In this document: positions 43,164 through 49,538 of the stretch, one piece after another | Position numbering within the stretch: the stretch's first letter is position 1 | Layout: each line of letters begins with the position of its first letter | From: Streptomyces halobius | GTDB lineage: Bacteria > Actinomycetota > Actinomycetes > Streptomycetales > Streptomycetaceae | Reading direction: 5' to 3' | Length of the DNA: 64,000 nucleotides | Assembly: GCF_023277745.1 (NCBI RefSeq) | Contig: NZ_CP086322.1 | Coordinates: 8,494,001-8,558,000 of the forward strand | The notes under the pieces: model-generated | Seen by the model: the letters and a program-made list of their open reading frames with translations, nothing else | The model's database searches: none | Told to the model about the DNA's origin: nothing | Program-made: the position numbers and the translations under genes

Positions 43164-44049
43164 GGATACGTCGCCCCGTCAGGCGCTCGGGTTCGATCAG
43201 CACCCAGAGCGGGTGCTCGCCGCCTGCCCAGGGCTTGGAGGGTGCTCGCTCGGAGAGTCGTCGCATCGCGTCGGGCTCGGTGACGGCTCGCGCCGGACCG
43301 TGGACGAGCACGCTCCACCCCTGGCTCATGGCCTCGTCCACGTGGTCGACCTCGAACGCGACCTCGGAACCCACGGCCGCCGCCGGAACGGTGCCGGGTG
43401 CGGTCCGGAAGGCGATGGCGTCGTCGACGATCTCGTAATTCACCGGGATCACCGCCAGCCCGTCCGGCCTCGACACGGCGACGCGCCCCACACCGTGCGT
43501 GCCGAGCCGCTCCCGGCACTCGTCGGGACCCAGCTCCCGTAGCTCGGCGCGGTCGGCGGCCTTGCCCTCGCCGGGCGGCAGATCGGCCCCGCCGCCGCGC
43601 AGCCGGGCCACCGACGTCCCGAGGGCGTCGGCGAGCGCCGTGAGCGTGGCGAGGTTCGGGTTGGCCGGCCGCTCTTCGAGGTACGTCAGATAGGCCGTCG
43701 CCATGCCCGCGCGTTCGGCCACCTCCGCGCGGGTGAGCCGCTGCCGCCTGCGTTCATGGGCCGCGCGTCGGCCGATGTCACCGGGATCGAGCCCCCGGTG
43801 GGACGGCTCCTCGGACCCGGGCGTCTTCGCCTCGGCGCGTTCGCCGTGGGGCCGGTGCTCGATGTGGTGGATATGTGCGTCGGGTCCCGGATACACGAGC
43901 GTCACGTCGTTCGTATCCGACCAGCGCACGTCATAGGGCGGCGTTCCGTCGTCGTGACGGACTCCGACGATTTTGCCGTCCCGCCTGGTCGCGCCCGTTG
44001 CCGGGCTTTCGACGACGAGCTGATCGCCGATGTGCGCCCGCATGGTCAT
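43153..44049 (-). CDS. DUF1918, XRE helix-turn-helix and flavin-binding fusion protein
   Basis: The 298-residue protein joins three domains. Residues 3-62 are DUF1918 (AHIGDQLVVESPATGATRRD, YDVRWSDTNDVTLVYPGPDA). Residues about 85-145 are an XRE-type helix-turn-helix (RLTRAEVAERAGMATAYLTYLEE). The rest is a pyridoxamine 5'-phosphate oxidase fold (LGTHGVGRVAVSRPDGLAVIP, EVAFEVDHVDEAMSQGWSVL). It may sense a flavin-linked signal and regulate transcription. GGAGAG precedes ATG 44049. It interrupts the CBS-BON remnant and overlaps the CBS fragment's end by 11 bases. Confidence 0.8.
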   Translation of the reverse strand: MTMRAHIGDQLVVESPATGATRRDGKIVGVRHDDGTPPYDVRWSDTNDVTLVYPGPDAHIHHIEHRPHGERAEAKTPGSEEPSHRGLDPGDIGRRAAHERRRQRLTRAEVAERAGMATAYLTYLEERPANPNLATLTALADALGTSVARLRGGGADLPPGEGKAADRAELRELGPDECRERLGTHGVGRVAVSRPDGLAVIPVNYEIVDDAIAFRTAPGTVPAAAVGSEVAFEVDHVDEAMSQGWSVLVHGPARAVTEPDAMRRLSERAPSKPWAGGEHPLWVLIEPERLTGRRILTD

Positions 44050-44142
44050 CACCGCTCTCCGGCTCCGTGCTCTCCTTCCGGCGTCGCCTTCAACGTGACA
44101 CGGCGGCACGCCGGCGGGATGGGGCCCAGAAGCCCCTATCGA

Positions 44143-44156
44143 GGGCCGAACGGTCC
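44143..44156. promoter_or_regulatory. DevR/OsdR-like palindrome before the DUF1918 fusion gene
   Basis: GGGCCGAACGGTCC is GGGCC-N4-GGTCC with one mismatch to the perfect form, 94 bases upstream of the start at 44049. Confidence 0.4.
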
Positions 44157-44289
44157 TGGTCCGCCGAAGAGGGGGCCCGTCGGATCATTCAGGAGAGCTG
44201 GAGCGAATCAGGATGGCGAGGCGGCCGGCCGCTCGCCCGCTGCCACGACGCGCCCAGAGGGAGAAGGCTCGCCCAGCTGGACCAGCCCC

Positions 44290-44507
44290 TGGGCCCGGCT
44301 CCTTCCGGGGGGACCGTCGAGGTCCGCGAAGGACAGGTCACGCTGGGCGGATCCGTCGAGGCCAAGAGCCTGATCCCGGTCATCGAGCGACTGTGCCGAA
44401 TTGTGGACGGTGTGGTCTCGGTCTCCGCGCAGAACTTCCGTGCAGGCGTGGCGCTGTCCGTGGTCACTCGCGGGCCGCGTCGCGGGCCGGGCGGCCGACG
44501 CCGATGA
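44290..44507 (+). pseudogene. BON domain gene, 3' fragment
   Basis: The plus strand encodes GTVEVREGQVTLGGSVEAKS then LIPVIERLCRIVDGVVSVSA, the end of a BON domain like that of the CBS-BON gene at 41077-41778. It has no start codon or upstream domain. It is best read as the tail of the gene whose head is at 42969. Confidence 0.6.
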
Positions 44508-44543
44508 GGGTGGCGGACGCGTGTCAGCGGGGCGGGCCGGCGG

Positions 44544-44843
44544 CTACTTCTTCTCACGTGTGCCTTCGACGGTGACGCCGTTCCAGAACGCCACGTGGTT
44601 CTTGATGCGGCGGGCGAAAGGGCTGGGGTGCGGGTAGTACCAGGCGGCGTTGGGGTTCATCTCGCCGTTGACGGTGAGTGTGTAGTAGCGGGCGACGCCC
44701 TTCCACGGACACAGCGACTTGCTGGGACTGTCGGTGAAGTACTCGCGCTCGAGGGACTCGGGCGGGAAGTAGTGGTTGCCCTCGACGCGTTTGGTGCGCG
44801 GGGTCTCGGCGATCACGACACCGTTCCAGATCGCTCGCATCAT
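44544..44843 (-). CDS. DUF427 family protein
   Basis: The 99-residue protein has the DUF427 pattern: RAIWNGVVIAETPRTKRVEGNHYFPPES at the start, SKSLCPWKGVARYYTLTVNG in the middle and PNAAWYYPHPSPFARRIKNHVAFW near the end. The CPWKG motif is diagnostic. Function is unknown. GGAG lies upstream of ATG 44843. Confidence 0.9.
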   Translation of the reverse strand: MMRAIWNGVVIAETPRTKRVEGNHYFPPESLEREYFTDSPSKSLCPWKGVARYYTLTVNGEMNPNAAWYYPHPSPFARRIKNHVAFWNGVTVEGTREKK

Positions 44844-44972
44844 GGCTCCGGTCTCCCCTCAGGTGGTGGTGCGTGGGGTGTGGCGTAACGGTCGGTACGG
44901 TCAGGGAACCCGGTGGGGCCTGTGCAGTCTTCCCCTCCGGCGGGAGCGTCGCGGCCGGTAGGGTGGCGAAGC

Positions 44973-45035
44973 GTGGAAGAGCCATTGCCTCAGGTGGAAG
45001 AGCCATTGCCTCAGGTGGAAGAGCCCTTGCCTCAG
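44973..45035 (+). repeat. In-frame 21-bp triplication at the start of ECF sigma A
   Basis: GTGGAAGAGCCATTGCCTCAG-like units occur three times in succession from 44973; the third differs by one base. Each unit begins with GTG, so three alternative in-frame starts exist. Confidence 0.9.
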
Positions 45036-45575
45036 GACGGACCGGGGCGTGAGAAGGTCTTCGCCGAGTATGTGCTGCCCGAGGTGGAGGTGTTGCTGCG
45101 GGTGGCCGTGACACTGACCGAAGACGTGGCCGATGCCGAGGGCCTGGTGCGGGACACATTGGAGCGGGCGTACCGGGCGGTGGACCGGTACGACGAGGTG
45201 CGTCCGCGGGTCTGGCTGCTGACGCTCATGCGGCAGGCCGAGGACGACCGGTGCCGGCGACGCAGGCCGCACACGCCGAGGCCCCCTCGCGTCCGCCTGG
45301 ACCGGCCGACGCGAACGCCTCCCGCCGAGCCGCCGGAAGCACCGGCGGCGGGTGAGACGTGGGACGAGATGGTGGGGGTCGCGTGCGCGGGCCTGCCGGC
45401 CGGGCACCGGCAGGTGGTGCGCCTGGTCGACGTGGACGGGCTGTCGTACGCGGAGGCGGCTGTGCTGCTGGGCGTGCCGGTGGGCACTGTGACGGGCAGG
45501 TTGCACCGGGCGCGAAAGCGGATCAAGGGGCGGCTGGCGGCGGCCGGTCTGGTGCCGGGGCGAGGTGGACGATGA
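44973..45575 (+). CDS. ECF sigma factor A
   Basis: The 200-residue protein has sigma region 2 (about residues 28-95: VLPEVEVLLRVAVTLTEDVA, AYRAVDRYDEVRPRVWLLTL) and region 4 (about 135-190: AGLPAGHRQVVRLVDVDGLS, EAAVLLGVPVGTVTGRLHRA). It starts at GTG 44973 with three copies of VEEPLPQ. Its stop overlaps the start of the zinc anti-sigma gene as ATGA. It is closely related to the sigma factor at 54422, so the two modules arose by duplication. Confidence 0.88.
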   Translation: MEEPLPQVEEPLPQVEEPLPQDGPGREKVFAEYVLPEVEVLLRVAVTLTEDVADAEGLVRDTLERAYRAVDRYDEVRPRVWLLTLMRQAEDDRCRRRRPHTPRPPRVRLDRPTRTPPAEPPEAPAAGETWDEMVGVACAGLPAGHRQVVRLVDVDGLSYAEAAVLLGVPVGTVTGRLHRARKRIKGRLAAAGLVPGRGGR

Positions 45576-45877
45576 GTGCGTGGCTGCGACGGCGGGATCC
45601 GGCACAGCGCCGGATGAACTGTATGCAGGTGGCCCGCGTCCTGCAGGCGTATCTGGACGGCGAGAGTGACGAGGTCACCGCGCGGAGGGTGGCGGCGCAC
45701 CTGGAGGACTGCCGCCGCTGCGGTCTGCAGGCGCGTACCTATCGCGAGATCAAGGAGGCACTGGCCCGTCGGGAACGGCCGGACGAGGACGCGGTGGCGC
45801 GGCTGCGCGGATTCGGGGAGTCCCTGCTGCGGGGCGGCGCACCGGAGGGGGGAGAGGGGCGGGCGCCGGGAGCGTGA
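45572..45877 (+). CDS. Zinc-binding anti-sigma factor A (zf-HC2)
   Basis: The 101-residue protein contains the anti-sigma zinc motif HLEDCRRC (H-x3-C-x2-C, about residues 43-50) after CMQVARVLQAYLDGESDE. It has no membrane helix, so it is a soluble redox- or ligand-responsive type. It overlaps the sigma gene by 4 bases, ensuring balanced synthesis. The copy at 54988 is nearly the same over residues 15-52. Confidence 0.88.
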   Translation: MSAWLRRRDPAQRRMNCMQVARVLQAYLDGESDEVTARRVAAHLEDCRRCGLQARTYREIKEALARRERPDEDAVARLRGFGESLLRGGAPEGGEGRAPGA

Positions 45878-45947
45878 GTCGCTCGGTTGTCCGGCGAAGT
45901 CGGCTGGACGGCGGGCGGCCGGTGCACACCGGTCCGGAAGGTGGGCG

Positions 45948-45976
45948 GCCGGCCCACACCGGTGGTGTGGGCCGGC
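45948..45976. terminator. Perfect 13-bp hairpin between convergent genes
   Basis: GCCGGCCCACACC and GGTGTGGGCCGGC are exact inverted copies around a 3-base centre. It lies between the anti-sigma gene and the convergent membrane-protein gene and can end both transcripts. Confidence 0.75.
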
Positions 45977-46058
45977 GGGGTGCGCGGGATGAGAAAGACG
46001 CTGTCGGACAGGCGCTGTTCGAGGCCGGCGCTCGGGAGAGTGACGTGGGAGGGGCCTG

Positions 46059-46526
46059 TCACGACCTGGGCTGATCGCGGTGCATCACGCTGTGCACGCA
46101 GGAGTGGGCAAGGCCCAGAAGCAGGCCGAAGGTGAGGTGTCCGGCGAGGCTCTTCCAGGCCATCTCACCCACGTTGAAGAGCGGCATGCCGAGCTTGGCG
46201 GGCATCAGCACCAGGGCGCCGAGGACCCACCAGACGGCGCCGTAGGTCAGGCCCATGGCGGCGGCGGGCATCATCTTCGCGGCATGGTGACCGGCGAGCA
46301 GGGCGAAGGTGATACCGATGAACGCGGAGATCGCCAGATGGACGACCCAGGCCACACCGGTTGACTTGCTGCCCACCAGCATGGCGACCATCGGCATCAT
46401 GCCCCAGAGCTGCATCATGATGCCGAATCCGGCGCCGCCGACAAGACCGCCCACCGCGCCGAACATGGCGTGAGCGGGGAGCGCGGTCAGCGTGCTGTGT
46501 CGCGGCGAAGCGTGAGTGGTGGCCAT
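46059..46526 (-). CDS. Four-helix membrane protein of unknown function
   Basis: The 155-residue protein has four hydrophobic helices: about 20-45 (AMFGAVGGLVGGAGFGIMMQ), 57-80 (VAWVVHLAISAFIGITFALL), 88-108 and 122-142. It is rich in Met and His (GIMMQLWGMMPMVAML, HHAAKMMP, HSCVHSVMHRD), which hints at metal contact. I cannot assign a family with certainty. It is downstream of the arsenic-type operon on the same strand but has its own upstream gap. Confidence 0.7.
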   Translation of the reverse strand: MATTHASPRHSTLTALPAHAMFGAVGGLVGGAGFGIMMQLWGMMPMVAMLVGSKSTGVAWVVHLAISAFIGITFALLAGHHAAKMMPAAAMGLTYGAVWWVLGALVLMPAKLGMPLFNVGEMAWKSLAGHLTFGLLLGLAHSCVHSVMHRDQPRS

Positions 46527-46661
46527 GGCTGTGGCCCTTCTGCTCGGGGACTGTTGGCCTCGACGCTAGGGGCGGGCCCGGGCACGGTATGTGATGGCGC
46601 TTATGTACGGACCGGTAAGGGATTTGGGACCGGGTCGCCACTCACCCGATACGCAACACCC

Positions 46662-46853
46662 CTATGGATACGTCGGGATAGTCCCCATCACCACGTCGAC
46701 CTGTTCGTATCCGGTGCGCAGGAGGAAGGTGTCCAGGCGGCCGTAGGACTTGGCGCCGAGATGAAGAAGCCGGGTTCGGGTGTGCGGAGTTGGCGATGCC
46801 GAGCGGCCCGCGAGGGCCGATCTGCGGATGGCGTCGGCGAGTTCGTCAGTCAT
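46662..46853 (-). CDS. Short last frame of the arsenic-type operon, uncertain
   Basis: The 63-residue frame begins at ATG 46853, overlapping the glycosyltransferase stop by 8 bases, and ends RLDTFLLRTGYEQVDVVMGT. Overlap with the upstream gene argues for translation, but no family is recognised and it could be a fragment. Confidence 0.35.
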   Translation of the reverse strand: MTDELADAIRRSALAGRSASPTPHTRTRLLHLGAKSYGRLDTFLLRTGYEQVDVVMGTIPTYP

Positions 46854-47607
46854 GGGCTGGAAACCCGGCGTCGCCGCTGACTTGTCCGTGTTTTCCGCGC
46901 CGTACGAGCCGCGGACCCGGCCGTACGAGCCGGGGCCCAGTGGCATAGCGGGCGCGGATCACCTCGGGGTCGACTCCCGCGAAGTACAGCAGTTTCAGAT
47001 ACTGCATGAAGACGATCATGCGCCACGTGCCGTGCCGGACCAGCCGACGCGCGGAGGCCGTGGAAGTGGCGGGCAGGACGGCGAGGAGCCCGCGCCGGTG
47101 CAGGCGGCGGGACATCTCGAGGTCCTCCATGATGGCCAGGTCCGGGAAGCCGCCGAGCTCGTCGAAGACGGTGCGCCGGATGAACATGGCCTGGTCGCCG
47201 AAGATGTGGTGCAAGCGGCGGGCGCGTGCGTTGGAGGCGTACGCGAGGTAGTCGAGGGCGGGGCTGCGGAGGTCGAAGCGCAGGGTGAGGCCTCCGCCGA
47301 CCACCTCCGGGTCGGCGAGGGCGGTGCGGATCTGGGCGAGGGCGGCAGGGGCGATCCGTGTGTCGGCGTGGATGAACCAGAGCACGTCGCCGGTGCAGCG
47401 GCGGGCACCCTCGTTCATCTGCCGCGCCCGTCCCCGCTCGCTGCGCACCACGGTGGCGCGCGGAGCGGCGAGTTCGACGGTGCCGTCGGTGGATCCGCCG
47501 TCGACGACGACGAGTTCGCAGTCGGGGAAGTCGCGGCAGAGACGGCTCAGCGCGGGCTGGATCGCGTCCGCCTCATTCACAACGGGTACGACGATCGACA
47601 CCTTCAT
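46846..47607 (-). CDS. TIGR04283-type family 2 glycosyltransferase
   Basis: The 253-residue protein has the GT-A start MKVSIVVPVVNEADAIQPAL, the nucleotide-binding LVVVDGGSTDGTVELA, the ERGRARQMNEGA segment and FIHADTRI with the metal-binding acid. Later come FGDQAMFIRR and GGFPDLAIMEDLEMSRRLHR. RARQMN and GDQAMF are typical of the TIGR04283 group, annotated from arsenosugar loci. It probably moves a sugar to a small acceptor. ATG 47607 overlaps the upstream stop as ATGA. Confidence 0.85.
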   Translation of the reverse strand: MKVSIVVPVVNEADAIQPALSRLCRDFPDCELVVVDGGSTDGTVELAAPRATVVRSERGRARQMNEGARRCTGDVLWFIHADTRIAPAALAQIRTALADPEVVGGGLTLRFDLRSPALDYLAYASNARARRLHHIFGDQAMFIRRTVFDELGGFPDLAIMEDLEMSRRLHRRGLLAVLPATSTASARRLVRHGTWRMIVFMQYLKLLYFAGVDPEVIRARYATGPRLVRPGPRLVRRGKHGQVSGDAGFPAHD

Positions 47608-47804
47608 GCCGTCTCCAACGGGTTCAGCAGGGCAGCGATACGCGGCGGCAGGATCGGGTCGTCACGCAGGACGTCGGCGTCCCCTTTGAGGCGGCCCTCG
47701 GTGACCGTGACCTGGCCGTAGGCGGTGGTGACGGTTTGTGGGGCCCCGCTTTCCCTGTGGGGCCGGTCATAGCTGCCCGATCCGGTGATGACGCCGATAC
47801 GCAG
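47604..47804 (-). CDS. Short nucleoside-phosphorylase-like frame, probably remnant
   Basis: The 66-residue frame reads LRIGVITGSGSYDRP and TTAYGQVTVTEGRLKG, which looks like the first 45 residues of an MTA/purine nucleoside phosphorylase (RIGVITGSG is its phosphate-binding start). It then ends abruptly with DADVLRDDPILPPRIAALL. The position of the usual Met is CTG at 47804, after AAGGAG that overlaps the radical SAM stop; no ATG, GTG or TTG is available. A phosphorylase would make sense for removing adenine from a 5'-arsenic nucleoside. Either CTG initiation or a decayed gene is possible. Confidence 0.45.
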   Translation of the reverse strand: MRIGVITGSGSYDRPHRESGAPQTVTTAYGQVTVTEGRLKGDADVLRDDPILPPRIAALLNPLETA

Positions 47805-47806
47805 GA

Positions 47807-49297
47807 CTACTTCTTCTCCTTGGGGACGGGGCGGGAGGCGGGTTGGGAGGCGGGTTGGGAGGCGGGACAGTTGGCGGGGTTGGCGGGGTTGTTGGGGTTT
47901 TTGGTGGTGCGGGTGTCGACGAGGGGGAGCTGGGTGCGCAGCTGTGCGTTCTCGGCGGGGTCGAGGACGGAGTGCTGGACGCAGGCGGGTACCAGGGTGC
48001 CGTTGTGCGGGTGGGCCATGGAGTACTGGCAGGCGGCCAGTCGTTCTTGCGTCTCGCGCAGCTTCGGGTCCTGGCTCGTCTCGCCGCGCTTGGTCAGTTC
48101 CCAGGCCGGGGCGACGGTTTCGGCGTCCATGAACAGGTGCATGACGAACGTCACCGGCCGTATCCGGAAGCGGTTGACGAGCAGCCGTGTGAGGCCGACG
48201 CGGCCGGCCGTGCGGGCCAGCCAGCCCAGGGCGATGGCGAGGGTGGCGGGGTGCCGGGCGATGATACGGATCAGTCTGGCGGCGAGCAGGACGGGCGGGG
48301 TGCCGGTGAAGTTCACCTTGCCCAGGTGGCGGAAGAAGGCGTCGCGGACGGCGAGATCGCGGGGGTCGTCGCCGTCGAGGAACGGGAACCAGCGGTCGCC
48401 GGTGTAGAAGCCGTAGGCGGTGCGGTTGCAGCGCACATCGCCGTTGTGGAACACGTGGTGGTCGAGGCGGGTGCCGGCGCCGCGCTCGATCTGCGCCCAC
48501 ACCGCGTCCGGGGTCGCGGCGCGGTATTCCTCCTTCCAGCGGCGTTCGTCGCCCAGGAACGCGGCGGGCTGGAAGGAGAACATGCCAAAACCTGTATCGC
48601 GGTTGTCGCGGATGACGTCGGCGATCTCGTCGAGGTTGCCGGGGGTGACGGTCATGTTGTGGGCCAGGAAGTACCGCACCCCGTGCTCCCGCTTGAGGCG
48701 GGTGAACATGGCGGTGAAGCGCCGCCGGTAAGGGTTGAGGGCCTTCTCGTTGGGCGGGCGTTCGATGCCGCGCCGCCCGTACATGAACTTGTCGAAGTGC
48801 GCGGCGAAGGAGAGCCGTCCGAAGCGGGGCTTGCCGTCGGGGCCGAGGGCGAGCTGCTGCAGGTAGGCGTAGTCGAAGTCGCCGTGGGTGAAGCTCATCG
48901 GTTCGCGGCCGTGCTCGCGCATGATCTGCAGGGTGGCGGCGTGGTCGTCGGGCGGCAGCAGGCTGACCTCGCCGCCGATCAGCTGAGTGTGCGCCCGCGG
49001 CCCGCGCAGCCGGCGCAGCAACCCCATCTGAGCGGCGACCTGTTCGCGGGTGTGCGGGCCGTCGACGCGGACCTGGTTGGCGTCGCGGGAGTGGTAGCAG
49101 GGGGTGCACTTCAGGTTGCACTTGGGAAAGACGCCATGGGTGCCTTCGCAGCCCACGCCGTGCCGGCCGATGATCTGTCCCGGGGTTTTGGCCGTCCCGG
49201 GCAGTTGTGCCCAGCGGCGTGCCATGGCCTCGGCGAACTCCGGATCGTAGGGGCGGGTGGCACGCTCAACAGCGCGCAGTGTCGCCACGAGTCCCAT
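47807..49297 (-). CDS. Radical SAM enzyme of an arsenic-type cluster
   Basis: The 496-residue protein has the radical SAM motif C-x3-C-x2-C at residues 60, 64 and 67 (FPKCNLKCTPCYHS). GGEVSLLP follows at the position of the SAM-binding GGE motif, and later come SFAAHFDKFMYGRRG and LAHNMTVTPGNLDEI. A C-terminal Cys-bearing stretch (NGTLVPACVQHS) may hold a further ligand. The last 30 residues are a Pro/Ala/Ser repeat (three QPAS-like units). It is much longer than ArsS as I recall that family and has a different motif context, so it is not simply ArsS. ATG 49297 follows AGGA by 9 bases. Confidence 0.82.
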   Translation of the reverse strand: MGLVATLRAVERATRPYDPEFAEAMARRWAQLPGTAKTPGQIIGRHGVGCEGTHGVFPKCNLKCTPCYHSRDANQVRVDGPHTREQVAAQMGLLRRLRGPRAHTQLIGGEVSLLPPDDHAATLQIMREHGREPMSFTHGDFDYAYLQQLALGPDGKPRFGRLSFAAHFDKFMYGRRGIERPPNEKALNPYRRRFTAMFTRLKREHGVRYFLAHNMTVTPGNLDEIADVIRDNRDTGFGMFSFQPAAFLGDERRWKEEYRAATPDAVWAQIERGAGTRLDHHVFHNGDVRCNRTAYGFYTGDRWFPFLDGDDPRDLAVRDAFFRHLGKVNFTGTPPVLLAARLIRIIARHPATLAIALGWLARTAGRVGLTRLLVNRFRIRPVTFVMHLFMDAETVAPAWELTKRGETSQDPKLRETQERLAACQYSMAHPHNGTLVPACVQHSVLDPAENAQLRTQLPLVDTRTTKNPNNPANPANCPASQPASQPASRPVPKEKK

Positions 49298-49328
49298 CAG
49301 CTTGATTCCTGCTCTCTTGGTGCGGCGG

Positions 49329-49538
49329 CTATGCGGTCGAGTACCGGGTCGGTAGAAGCGGGGCCCGACGGCTGGTCCTGCGCAGCAGCCAGGCATACAG
49401 CACCACGGCCACGGTGACCGAGGCCGCGCCACCGGTCACCTCGTACGCGCCGAGGATGTCCCCCATCGCGCCGAAGGACGCGGCCTGTCCGGCCGCCATC
49501 GCGCTGAGCAATACACCGGGAACGAGCCGGAGGATCAT
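49329..49538 (-). CDS. Small membrane protein
   Basis: The 69-residue product has two hydrophobic stretches (LRLVPGVLLSAMAAGQAAS and ASVTVAVVLYAWLL) and a basic tail. ATG 49538 overlaps the flavin reductase stop as ATGA. It may be a truncated DoxX/MauE-like partner, but there is too little to decide. The radical SAM start is 31 bases downstream. Confidence 0.6.
   Translation of the reverse strand: MILRLVPGVLLSAMAAGQAASFGAMGDILGAYEVTGGAASVTVAVVLYAWLLRRTSRRAPLLPTRYSTA

Noticed and set aside
47807..49297. Naming the radical SAM gene arsS
   Set aside because: Length and C-terminal region do not fit ArsS; only the general radical SAM motif and the neighbourhood agree.
47843..49417. Long plus-strand open frame opposite the radical SAM gene
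   Set aside because: It is antisense to a gene with a clear radical SAM motif and has a Gly/Val/Glu-rich composition typical of shadow frames in high-GC DNA.
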